Below, piece after piece: positions 8,030 through 17,917 of a stretch of DNA of 27,253 nucleotides. Numbering within the stretch: the first letter of the stretch is position 1; each line of letters begins with the position of its first letter. Location of the stretch: contig NZ_CAMLMK010000031.1 in the NCBI RefSeq assembly GCF_946481155.1, positions 1 through 27,253 on the forward strand. The letters are read 5' to 3'. This DNA is from an uncultured Flavobacterium sp. GTDB taxonomy: Bacteria; Bacteroidota; Bacteroidia; Flavobacteriales; Flavobacteriaceae. The position numbers were made by a program, and so were the translations under genes. The notes beneath the pieces were generated by a model, which did no database searches, was not told the origin of the DNA, and saw only the letters and a program-made list of their open reading frames with translations.

Positions 8030-9073
8030 ATGATAGTTAGGATTGCGCTGTTTGTTTTTTGCTTCGTTACGGGAAGTTTGTTTTCTCAGACCTTGGAAGG
8101 AACTGTTTTTGACGAAAATAAAAAACCGATGTTAGGGGTTTCGGTATATCTCAACGGAACTACAATAGGAACTGCAACAGATGATAGCGGGAAATATTCC
8201 TTAAAAGTAAACGGGAAACTAAATACTGCTTTGGTTGTCAGATTTATTGGATATGAAACCGTTTTTGTACCAAATCCGTTTGAAGATAACAACATAACTG
8301 TTTATTTAAAACCGAAAGAGGCGGTACTCGATGAAGTTATCGTGCAGAAAGATCCTTTTACTCGAGAGGATAAGCTTAAAATTTTCAGGGAGCAGTTTTT
8401 GGGAAAGACAAAAGCCGGTAAATCCTGTCGAATTCTCAATGAAGAAGATATTGAATTTGAATATGATTTTAAAGCCAATAAGCTAATTGCAAGATCAGAG
8501 AAGTCGATCAAAGTTGAAAATCCACATTTGAGCTATCTGGTTGAATTCGAACTCCATGATTTTTATATCAAATTTTATAAAAAGAGTATTAAAAGCAGCG
8601 ATGTTTTAAGCAGTTTGTTTTTAGGAACATCATTGTATAGTGATTTGAAGCCATCCGATAAGACTGCGAAATTTAGAAATGAAGCGTATCAGGGTTCGCA
8701 AATGCATTTTTTCAAAAACCTTTCAAACAATGTATGGGGCAAAAAAGATTTTTTATTGTTTAACGGCTCGTATCAGGATATTCCGGATCATTTTTTTTCG
8801 ATAGCGCAAGAAGGTAATTTGAAAAAAGTTATCGTTTCTAAGAATACAATAAGTACGGGGTACATTGCAAATACAGACGGCACCAAATTTATAAGTACGT
8901 TCAATTTACTGTTCAATAAAAAGAAGCAGTCAAAAGTTGATTTCCTTACAAAGGAATTTTATGTTGATCAGTTTGGCAATATAACCGATGCCGATAAAAT
9001 ACAATTTGGCGGCGATATAGGAACAAAAAGGCTAGGGGATATGCTTCCAATGGATTTTATTCCGAAAATATAG
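8030..9073 (+). CDS. Secreted protein with carboxypeptidase-regulatory-like domain
   Basis: The 347-residue protein has a signal peptide ending GSLFSQ near residue 20. Residues 22-95 form a carboxypeptidase-regulatory-like beta-sandwich: LEGTVFDENKKPMLGVSVYL, GTATDDSGKYSL and ALVVRFIGYE are the diagnostic strands. This domain is common in Bacteroidota at the front of TonB-dependent receptors, but here no plug or barrel follows. The remaining 240 residues start with a charged segment (REDKLKIFREQFLGKTKAGK, near residues 111-130), which recurs in a family of stand-alone proteins annotated only by the N-terminal domain. It is probably periplasmic or attached to the outer membrane. The gene follows a terminator, so it has its own promoter, though I see no consensus box. 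Function unknown. Confidence 0.82.
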   Translation: MIVRIALFVFCFVTGSLFSQTLEGTVFDENKKPMLGVSVYLNGTTIGTATDDSGKYSLKVNGKLNTALVVRFIGYETVFVPNPFEDNNITVYLKPKEAVLDEVIVQKDPFTREDKLKIFREQFLGKTKAGKSCRILNEEDIEFEYDFKANKLIARSEKSIKVENPHLSYLVEFELHDFYIKFYKKSIKSSDVLSSLFLGTSLYSDLKPSDKTAKFRNEAYQGSQMHFFKNLSNNVWGKKDFLLFNGSYQDIPDHFFSIAQEGNLKKVIVSKNTISTGYIANTDGTKFISTFNLLFNKKKQSKVDFLTKEFYVDQFGNITDADKIQFGGDIGTKRLGDMLPMDFIPKI

Positions 9074-9097
9074 TTTTCTTTGCGGTAAATAATAGCG

Positions 9098-9547
9098 ATG
9101 AATCTAAAAGAGAAAATACTGCAACACCATATTGTCTTACTTCAGGATAAGATTGATGTTTATCGCGACATGATTTCGGGTTTAGCAGATGATGCACAAA
9201 ACGATGCCAAAAGTTCCGCCGGAGACAAACATGAGACGGCTTTATCTATGATGCATCTTGAGCAGGAAAAATTAAGTTCAAAACTGCAGGAGGCGATTAA
9301 CCAGAAAGAGATTTTAAGCAAAATCGACATTAGTCAGGGCAGCAAAAAAATTATTATGGGAAGCCTTGTAAAAGCCAACGGGCTGCAGTTATTCATCAGT
9401 GCCGCTTTGCCAAAGATTACGATTGACGGGAATTCGGTTCTGGCTTTGTCACCCCAATCACCTTTAGGTTCGCAGTTAATCGGAAAAGAAGCCGGGGCGA
9501 TCGTTGAGGTAAATGGCTCAAAGTTTACGATTGAAGATGTGGCTTAA
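9098..9547 (+). CDS. Small GreA/GreB C-terminal-like protein
   Basis: The 149-residue cytoplasmic protein has a predicted coiled-coil N-terminus (residues 1-72, including the conserved-looking SSAGDKHETALSMMHLEQEK) and a C-terminal domain with ALSPQSPLGSQLIGKEAGA (residues 115-133). That motif matches the SPxSPxGxxLxGK signature of the FKBP-like C-terminal domain of Gre transcript-cleavage factors. From memory, homologues in Flavobacteriaceae are often labelled '3-oxoacyl-ACP synthase', which this sequence does not support: there is no thiolase-fold active site and it is far too short. It may bind RNA polymerase through the Gre-like domain, but the acidic tip residues of GreA are not obvious, so transcript cleavage is not implied. 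It lies 24 bases after the preceding gene and could be co-transcribed with it. Confidence 0.75.
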   Translation: MNLKEKILQHHIVLLQDKIDVYRDMISGLADDAQNDAKSSAGDKHETALSMMHLEQEKLSSKLQEAINQKEILSKIDISQGSKKIIMGSLVKANGLQLFISAALPKITIDGNSVLALSPQSPLGSQLIGKEAGAIVEVNGSKFTIEDVA

Positions 9548-9578
9548 TTTAGTATTTTAGCATTCCAAAACAGCCAAA

Positions 9579-11204
9579 ATGAAACTAAGCTATCTTTTAT
9601 TATATGTATTCTCATTCACATCAGTTTACGCCCAGAAAAAGCAACAGGCCGATGTAATCGTTACGAATGCCAAAGTCTACACCGTAAATAATAATTTCGA
9701 TATGGCTGAAGCTTTTGCAGTGATAAACGGTAAGATTGTGGCTGTCGGAACCAATGCGGAAATCAATAAAAAATATACTTCCAAGAATATCGTAAACGGA
9801 AAAGATAAGTACGTTTATCCCGGTTTTTATGATGCACACGCTCATTTTTACAGCTTCGGTGCCAATCTGCAACGGGTAGATTTAAGAGGGACAAAAAGCT
9901 TTGATGAGGTTATTGAGAAAGTGAAAGCTTTTCAGAAAGAAAAAAACCTGAACTATATTCAGGGAAGAGGATGGGATCAAAATGATTGGACAGTCAAAGA
10001 ATTCCCGACAAAAGAATTATTGGATAAATATTTTCCAAATACTCCCGTGGCCATTACACGAATTGACGGCCATGCGCTGTTAGCAAATTCAAAAGCTTTA
10101 GAATTAGCAGGAATCACGCTAAAAACAAAAGTAGAAGGCGGCGAAATCGAAATCAAAAACGGTCAGCTTACCGGGATTTTAATTGACAATCCAATGGAAC
10201 TGGTTTACAGCAGCATTCCAAAACCATCAAAGCAAAGCCAGATCCAAGCTTTAAAAGCGGCCGAAAAGGTAATGTTCGACTACGGATTGACAACCATCAA
10301 TGAAGCGGGCCTGGAACGCGAAACGATTGACCTCATAGACAGCCTGCAGCAAGAAAATCAGCTGGATATTAATATCTATGCAATGGTAGTCGCTTCCCGT
10401 GAGAATGTGGATTATTACACCCAACTAGGCATTTATAAAACGGACAGACTTAACGTGCGTTCCTTCAAATTTGTGGGTGATGGCGCATTAGGTTCTCGTG
10501 GTGCTTGCCTGCACAAAGCATATTCCGACAAGCCAAAACATTTCGGTGCGTTATTATCGCCAATAAAAGAAATCCGGCAGATCGCACAGCAAATCGCTGA
10601 CTCCGACTATCAGATGAATTCTCATGCTATAGGTGATTCCACTAATACAGTATTATTGAAAATATATAAAGAAGTGTTAGCCGGAAAAACCGACCGACGC
10701 TGGAAAATAGAACATGCGCAAATCATGCAGGAAGCAGATTTTGATTATTTTAAGCTGGGTATTATTCCTTCTGTGCAGCCAACCCATGCAACTTCTGATA
10801 TGTATTGGGCGGGCGACAGGGTAGGAAAGGAGCGCATCAAAAATTCTTACGCTTATAAAAAAATGCTCGACAAAGCTGGATTGTTAGCACTCGGAACCGA
10901 TTTCCCGATCGAGGAAGTTAATCCAATGTACACCTTTTACGCTGCCGTAGCGCGCAAGGATCTGAAAAACTATCCGGAAGGTGGCTTCCAACCCGAAAAT
11001 GCCCTTACGCGCGAAGAAACGCTTAAAGGAATGACCATTTGGGCCGCCTATTCCAATTTCGAAGAAAACGAAAGAGGCAGCATCGAAGTGGGCAAGTGGG
11101 CCGATTTTACGCTTTTTGATTCTGATATCATGACCATGGATATTGATGCGGTGCCGTACGTCAAGCCGGCGCAAACCTTCATCAAAGGAAAACAGGTAAA
11201 ATAA
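9579..11204 (+). CDS. Exported amidohydrolase of the YtcJ/amidohydrolase-3 family
   Basis: The 541-residue protein has a signal peptide ending SVYAQ near residue 19, so it acts in the periplasm or outside the cell. The metal-dependent hydrolase signatures are complete: YPGFYDAHAHF (metal-binding HxH, residues 85-95), GRGWDQNDW (near 129-137), IDGHALLANSKALE (near 163-176), NSHAIGDS, KIEHAQIM and the metal-site aspartate in ALGTDFPIEEVNP. The GWDQNDW and HALLANSKAL motifs are typical of the YtcJ-like branch, whose members hydrolyse amide bonds of varied substrates; the substrate cannot be predicted. The beta-sandwich formed by both ends (VIVTNAKVYTVN at the front, WADFTLFDSDIM at the back) is intact. 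It starts 31 bases after the Gre-like gene and ends at a terminator. Confidence 0.9.
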   Translation: MKLSYLLLYVFSFTSVYAQKKQQADVIVTNAKVYTVNNNFDMAEAFAVINGKIVAVGTNAEINKKYTSKNIVNGKDKYVYPGFYDAHAHFYSFGANLQRVDLRGTKSFDEVIEKVKAFQKEKNLNYIQGRGWDQNDWTVKEFPTKELLDKYFPNTPVAITRIDGHALLANSKALELAGITLKTKVEGGEIEIKNGQLTGILIDNPMELVYSSIPKPSKQSQIQALKAAEKVMFDYGLTTINEAGLERETIDLIDSLQQENQLDINIYAMVVASRENVDYYTQLGIYKTDRLNVRSFKFVGDGALGSRGACLHKAYSDKPKHFGALLSPIKEIRQIAQQIADSDYQMNSHAIGDSTNTVLLKIYKEVLAGKTDRRWKIEHAQIMQEADFDYFKLGIIPSVQPTHATSDMYWAGDRVGKERIKNSYAYKKMLDKAGLLALGTDFPIEEVNPMYTFYAAVARKDLKNYPEGGFQPENALTREETLKGMTIWAAYSNFEENERGSIEVGKWADFTLFDSDIMTMDIDAVPYVKPAQTFIKGKQVK

Positions 11205-11209
11205 AATTC

Positions 11210-11239
11210 AATCCCAAGCGTAGGTTTGGGATTTTTTTT
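11210..11239 (+). terminator. Intrinsic terminator after the amidohydrolase
   Basis: ATCCCAA at 11211-11217 pairs with TTGGGAT at 11226-11232, with an added A-T pair at the base, followed by eight T. It starts a few bases after the stop codon. Confidence 0.85.
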
Positions 11240-11245
11240 GGAGCG

Positions 11246-11263
11246 TCCCGATAGCTATCGGGA
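11246..11263. repeat. 18-base perfect palindrome TCCCGATAGCTATCGGGA
   Basis: The 18 bases are identical to their reverse complement. A related TCCCGAT...ATCGGGA hairpin occurs at 20978-20996 inside another repeat element, so this is a short dispersed motif, not a gene-specific operator. I recall the same palindrome from other flavobacterial genomes. Confidence 0.8.
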
Positions 11264-11276
11264 GGTTCGGGATTTT

Positions 11277-11328
11277 TTGGAGTCCCTGTTCCTGTCGTCC
11301 GCTACAAACGAAGTTCGCTGAACTCCAA
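11277..11328. repeat. REP-like element (family A)
   Basis: TTGGAGT at 11277-11283 pairs with ACTCCAA at 11322-11328, enclosing a sequence containing CCTGTTCCTG and GTCCG. The same two blocks, CCTGTTCCTG then GTCCG with two bases between, occur on the minus strand of the element at 13591-13660, so the two are related. Confidence 0.6.
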
Positions 11329-11355
11329 TTGAAATAAACGTTAAGTGAAGTAATC

Positions 11356-11389
11356 CGTCATTGCGAGTTTGTGTGGCAATCTCACAACG
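11356..11389. repeat. CGTCATTGCGAG-type dispersed repeat
   Basis: CGTCATTGCGAG is followed by GGCAATCTCACAACG; ATTGC (11360-11364) pairs with GCAAT (11376-11380) to form a small hairpin. This wording resembles a REP-type repeat that I recall from many bacterial genomes; the assignment is by memory. Confidence 0.55.
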
Positions 11390-11502
11390 CCAGGATTTCC
11401 ACTCCCACCAGGGCTAAGGAGGAAACCTTTTTATTTTTTGGATTTGTCTGATACACTTACTATTTTGAATTCACTGCAATAAATAAAGTACGGTGTTTGT
11501 CT

Positions 11503-11563
11503 TTTCGACGAAGGAGAAATCTCATCAGGTCAATTGGGTTATGTGATTTCTCCTTCGTCGAAA
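11503..11563. repeat. 61-base hairpin with 23-base arms
   Basis: The arm at 11503-11525 (starting TTTCGACGAAGGAGAAATC) is the reverse complement of the arm at 11541-11563 apart from one T-T mismatch, with a 15-base loop. It is too long and lacks the T tail of a simple terminator; it resembles a degenerate or folded non-autonomous mobile repeat. Confidence 0.85.
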
Positions 11564-11596
11564 TTACATCATTGTCAATGAAACTGATGAAATTAA

Positions 11597-11638
11597 ACTT
11601 TGCGACCCTCGCGTAAACCCTTGCGCTCTTTGCGGTTT
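11597..11638. repeat. Degenerate tandem TTGCG/TCGCG tract
   Basis: CTTTGCG, CTCGCG, CTTGCG and CTTTGCG follow one another at roughly 10-12 base spacing. From memory, tracts of this wording recur between genes in Bacteroidota. Role unknown. Confidence 0.5.
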
Positions 11639-11734
11639 AAAAAAACTTTACGGTTAGAGAATGCCTAAATTACAATCTGTAATCCAAAACTTCCATTTTT
11701 TATCGTAAGAATTACATTTTTGTCAATATTTTAT

Positions 11735-11804
11735 TTTTAAAGTTTTAAATAGTAATTGAATAATTGTTTTTTGTTTATTAATAAAACTTTAAAACGCAAT
11801 TTTG
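11735..11804 (+). promoter_or_regulatory. asnB promoter region with AT-rich inverted repeat
   Basis: TTTTAAAGTTTT at 11735-11746 is the exact reverse complement of AAAACTTTAAAA at 11783-11794. The ten bases AATAAAACTT also recur at 11780-11789 and 11811-11820. A near-consensus -7 box CAATTTTG lies at 11797-11804 with a TTG 23 bases before it (11771-11773). The repeats could be an operator for a transcription factor, but AT-rich DNA yields such repeats by chance. Confidence 0.35.
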
Positions 11805-11834
11805 TTTCATAATAAAACTTAAAAAGAAATAATT

Positions 11835-13442
11835 ATGTGCGGAATATTAGCAGTTATTGGAAAAGGAATCGATGAAACTTTAGTAAAGCATTTGTCCAAA
11901 AGAATGTCCCATCGCGGACCTGATGAAAGCGATCTGCAAGTGACAGAAAGCGGTCACATTTTAAGCCACGAAAGATTATCCATTATGGATTTACATACCG
12001 GAAAGCAACCTATTCAGGGCACGTCGTCCGCGTGGATGATCCATAACGGTGAAATCTACAACCACCAAAACTTGCGTGATACTGTTCTGAGCCACCATAC
12101 TTTCCGCACCACTTCCGATTCTGAGGTAATTGTTCACTTGTATGAGGAATTCGGTTATGAATTTTGCGATATGCTTGATGGGATTTTTGCTTTCGTCGTA
12201 ATCGATGGAGATGATTTCATAGCAGGGCGTGATCCGCTTGGCGTAAAACCGCTTTATTACGGAAAAGATAAAGAAGGCCGCCTCTATTTCTCCTCAGAAA
12301 TGAAAGCGATAGCCGACCAATGCGAATCGTTTGAAGCTTTTCCGCCCGGACATTATTATACCCCCAAAACCGGATTTGTAAAATACTATCAGCCCAAATG
12401 GGAAGATGAATCGCTTGCGGTTGAGAAACTGGATCTAGAAGCTATTCGTGAAACATTAACTGAAGCTGTAAGAAAGCGTTTAATGAGCGATGTGCCAATC
12501 GGAGTGCTGCTTTCCGGCGGATTGGATTCTTCGCTGATTTCCTCCATCGCGTCACGATTGCTTAAAGAAGTGGGGGGTGAAAAACTACATTCTTTCTCAA
12601 TCGGTTTGGATGAAGCCGCTCCGGATGCTATTGCAGCACGAGAAGTTGCGGAATTTTTAGGTACCGAACATCACGAAATTCATTTCACGATCGAAGAAGG
12701 TATTCAGATTTTGGATAAACTAATCTGGCATCTGGAAACTTACGATGTGACGTCCATTCGTGCCAGTACACCAATGTATTTCCTGTCAAAAGCAATTACG
12801 GATATGGGTATCAAAGTAGTGCTTTCCGGTGAAGGTTCCGATGAGATTTTCGGAGGGTATTTATACTTCAGAAATGCACCAAGTACAGCCGATTTTCAGA
12901 AAGAAACAATCGATCGTGTTCAACGCTTATCCACGGCCGATTTGCTTCGGGCCGATAAATCAACAATGGCGCATGGTTTGGAAGCGCGAGTGCCGTTTTT
13001 AGATAAATCCTTTTTGGAATTGGCCATTAAGATCCAACCGGAAGAGAAAATGCCGAAAACCTATGAGGGAATTGAAAAATATATCCTGCGAAAAGCCTTT
13101 GATACCCCTGAAAGGGCCTATTTGCCGAAAACTATTTTATGGCGCCAGAAAGAGCAGTTCTCAGACGGGGTGGGCTATAACTGGATTGATACTTTAATTG
13201 AATATTGTTCGTCACAGGTAACGGATGTGGAGTTTGCAACGGCTGCTGAATTATTTCCACACAATACCCCTGCGACCAAAGAAGCTTTTTATTACCGAAC
13301 CGTTTTTCATAAACATTTCCCTCAGGAAAATGCAGCCAAAACCGTTCGAAAATGGATCCCAAAATGGCAAACCAACCAGGACCCGAGCGGCAGAGCCAAC
13401 GCCGCACATGTAAAAAGCGACATTGCCATTGCGCTAATCTGA
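11835..13442 (+). CDS. asnB: Asparagine synthase B (glutamine-hydrolysing)
   Basis: The 535-residue protein makes asparagine from aspartate, ATP and glutamine. The nucleophile cysteine follows the initiator Met directly (MCGILAVIGK), which fixes the start. The glutaminase domain has the arginine-bearing SHRGPDES (25-32), SHERLSI (44-50), NGEIYN (71-76) and TTSDSEV (92-98). The synthetase domain has the ATP pyrophosphatase loop LLSGGLDSS (225-233), SFSIGLDE (253-260) and VVLSGEGSDEIFGGY. The C-terminus WIPKWQTNQDPSGRANAAHV matches the bacterial AsnB end, so the gene is full length. The gene stands alone between a repeat-rich spacer and a strong terminator. Its AT-rich upstream region with repeats suggests separate regulation, perhaps by nitrogen status, which is inference. 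Confidence 0.96.
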   Translation: MCGILAVIGKGIDETLVKHLSKRMSHRGPDESDLQVTESGHILSHERLSIMDLHTGKQPIQGTSSAWMIHNGEIYNHQNLRDTVLSHHTFRTTSDSEVIVHLYEEFGYEFCDMLDGIFAFVVIDGDDFIAGRDPLGVKPLYYGKDKEGRLYFSSEMKAIADQCESFEAFPPGHYYTPKTGFVKYYQPKWEDESLAVEKLDLEAIRETLTEAVRKRLMSDVPIGVLLSGGLDSSLISSIASRLLKEVGGEKLHSFSIGLDEAAPDAIAAREVAEFLGTEHHEIHFTIEEGIQILDKLIWHLETYDVTSIRASTPMYFLSKAITDMGIKVVLSGEGSDEIFGGYLYFRNAPSTADFQKETIDRVQRLSTADLLRADKSTMAHGLEARVPFLDKSFLELAIKIQPEEKMPKTYEGIEKYILRKAFDTPERAYLPKTILWRQKEQFSDGVGYNWIDTLIEYCSSQVTDVEFATAAELFPHNTPATKEAFYYRTVFHKHFPQENAAKTVRKWIPKWQTNQDPSGRANAAHVKSDIAIALI

Positions 13443-13477
13443 TTTTTTTATAAATGTGATTTGTTTGTTTGTTGAAG

Positions 13478-13507
13478 AACGTCGGTAGCAGTGCCGGCGT
13501 TTTTTTA
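13478..13507 (+). terminator. Intrinsic terminator after asnB
   Basis: AACGTCGG at 13478-13485 pairs with CCGGCGTT at 13494-13501 (one G-T wobble), with an eight-base loop and a run of T to 13507. Confidence 0.88.
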
Positions 13508-13590
13508 TTCCCCTGCTTTGGATGGTGTCCGACGCGGCGGATGGGGTGGTTTTTTAAACAACAAACCTTTCCAAAAAAAAAGAAAGCCAT

Positions 13591-13660
13591 TCCGCTATAG
13601 CCCTGATGGGAGTGGCATCCTTTTGCAAAGCAAAAGATAGAACGGACAGCAGGAACAGGA
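13591..13660. repeat. REP-like element (family A) with internal hairpin
   Basis: A hairpin at 13617-13638 (TTTTGC pairing with GCAAAA around AAA) sits between TCCGCTATAGCCCTGATGGG and ACGGACAGCAGGAACAGG; TCCG at 13591 pairs with CGGA at 13643-13646. From memory, this wording is a repeat found many times in Flavobacteriaceae genomes. The minus strand shares CCTGTTCCTG and GTCCG with the element at 11277-11328. Confidence 0.65.
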
Positions 13661-13759
13661 TTTCCTGACAAGCCCAAACGATTCGCTTCCAAAAACCGAA
13701 ACCAATATTTTAGTATTCAAAAAAAGGTTAATAAACTGGCTTTTTTGTTAATAACTTAA

Positions 13760-16793
<3,034 letters not shown>

Positions 16794-16798
16794 TTTTA

Positions 16799-16806
16799 TA
16801 TATTTA
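16799..16806 (+). promoter_or_regulatory. Possible -7 box (TATATTTA) of mdh
   Basis: TATATTTA differs by one base from TAnnTTTG and lies about 40 bases before the mdh start codon at 16847. No good -33 element; weak. Confidence 0.3.
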
Positions 16807-16846
16807 TGACCTTTAAAATTAACCAACCCAAAAATTATATAATATC

Positions 16847-17782
16847 ATGAAAGTAACTATAGTTGGCGCAGGAAATGTAGGTGCCAGTTGTGCAGACGTA
16901 ATTTCATACAGAGGAATTGCCAGTGAAGTAGTTTTGCTAGATATCAAAGAAGGTTTCGCTGAAGGTAAAGCCATGGATATCTCTCAATGTGCCCCAACAA
17001 CAGGATTTAATACCAGAATTTCAGGAAGTACAAACGATTATTCTAAAACGGCTGGAAGTGCTGTTGTAGTAATTACGTCCGGGATTCCGAGAAAACCGGG
17101 AATGACGCGTGAAGAACTTATCGGAATCAATGCAGGAATTGTAAAATCAGTTGCTGATAACGTATTGCAGCATTCGCCGGATGCTATCATCGTTGTAGTG
17201 TCCAATCCAATGGATACCATGACGTATTTAACATTAAAAGCAACAGGATTGCCTAAAAACAGAATCATCGGAATGGGTGGGGCTTTAGACAGTTCGCGTT
17301 TTAAATATTATTTATCCAAAGCGTTAGATAAGCCTACTGGTGATGTGGACGGAATGGTTATTGGAGGTCACGGTGATACTACTATGATTCCTTTAACACG
17401 TTTAGCATCTTATTGCGGAACACCGGTTTCGACCTATCTTTCTCAGGAAGAAATGGATAAAGTGGCTGCTGATACTATGGTAGGAGGGGCGACTTTAACA
17501 GGATTATTAGGAACTTCAGCTTGGTATGCTCCAGGTGCTTCTGTAGCTTATTTAGTAGACAGTATCCTGAATGATCAACGAAAAATGATTCCTTGTTCAG
17601 TAATGCTTGATGGGGAATACGGTCAAAACGATATCTGTTTAGGTGTTCCATGTATCATTGGTAAAAACGGAGTGGAAGCTATCGTGGATATTAAATTAAA
17701 CGATGCTGAAAAGGCTTCATTTGCTAAAAGTGCAGACGCAGTTCGCGCAATGAACGGCGATTTAAAATCGGTTTTAGCATAA
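16847..17782 (+). CDS. mdh: Malate dehydrogenase (NAD-dependent, LDH-like)
   Basis: The 311-residue enzyme oxidises malate to oxaloacetate in the citric-acid cycle. The NAD-binding loop is VGAGNVG (6-12), with D32 at the end of the second strand (VVLLDIKEG), which favours NAD over NADP. Substrate-binding arginines are R82 and R88 in GIPRKPGMTREEL; the residue after P81-R82 is K83, and the RKPGMTR signature separates malate from lactate dehydrogenase (which has Q there). The catalytic pair is D148/R151 (ALDSSRFKYYL) and H175 (IGGHGDTTM). The short length and this signature place it in the LDH-like MDH group typical of Bacteroidota rather than the E. coli-type group. It has its own weak promoter box and an intrinsic terminator. 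Confidence 0.96.
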   Translation: MKVTIVGAGNVGASCADVISYRGIASEVVLLDIKEGFAEGKAMDISQCAPTTGFNTRISGSTNDYSKTAGSAVVVITSGIPRKPGMTREELIGINAGIVKSVADNVLQHSPDAIIVVVSNPMDTMTYLTLKATGLPKNRIIGMGGALDSSRFKYYLSKALDKPTGDVDGMVIGGHGDTTMIPLTRLASYCGTPVSTYLSQEEMDKVAADTMVGGATLTGLLGTSAWYAPGASVAYLVDSILNDQRKMIPCSVMLDGEYGQNDICLGVPCIIGKNGVEAIVDIKLNDAEKASFAKSADAVRAMNGDLKSVLA

Positions 17783-17800
17783 TAAAATAACGAAAAGGAA

Positions 17801-17828
17801 GAAGGCTGCTTCATGCAGTCTTTTTTTT
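17801..17828 (+). terminator. Intrinsic terminator after mdh
   Basis: AGGCTGC at 17803-17809 pairs with GCAGTCT at 17815-17821 (one wobble), with a five-base loop TTCAT and a run of eight T. Confidence 0.85.
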
Positions 17829-17848
17829 GGATATAATTAAGAAATAAA

Positions 17849-17879
17849 TTGGTAAATATTTTGCTAAAGCATATATTTG
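17849..17879 (+). promoter_or_regulatory. Promoter of secDF (TTG-N20-TATATTTG)
   Basis: TTG at 17849-17851 and TATATTTG at 17872-17879 are separated by 20 bases, a full match to the Flavobacterium promoter layout (TTG, 17-23 bases, TAnnTTTG). It lies between the mdh terminator and the secDF start, with a leader of about 30 bases. Confidence 0.75.
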
Positions 17880-17917
17880 CTCGTTTTTGAAAAAAGAATA
17901 ATTAATTTATAGTAATA

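Larger units (their letters stand above)
11205..11834. other. Repeat-rich gene-free spacer before asnB
   Basis: This 630-base stretch has no credible gene. In order it holds: the amidohydrolase terminator (11210-11239); an 18-base palindrome (11246-11263); a REP-like fold (11277-11328); a CGTCATTGCGAG-type element (11356-11389); a large perfect-armed hairpin (11503-11563); a triple TTGCG motif tract (11597-11638); and then an AT-rich asnB promoter region with an inverted repeat. The order suggests serial insertion of short non-coding repeats into one tolerant site. Confidence 0.75.

Noticed and set aside
11246..11263. Palindrome as the terminal repeat of an insertion sequence
   Set aside because: No transposase or target duplication nearby; related arms occur inside another small repeat, so it is a dispersed motif.
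13132..13692. 186-codon minus-strand frame over the asnB end and the following spacer
   Set aside because: It is antisense to asnB and reads through the terminator and a REP-like repeat; no domain and odd composition.
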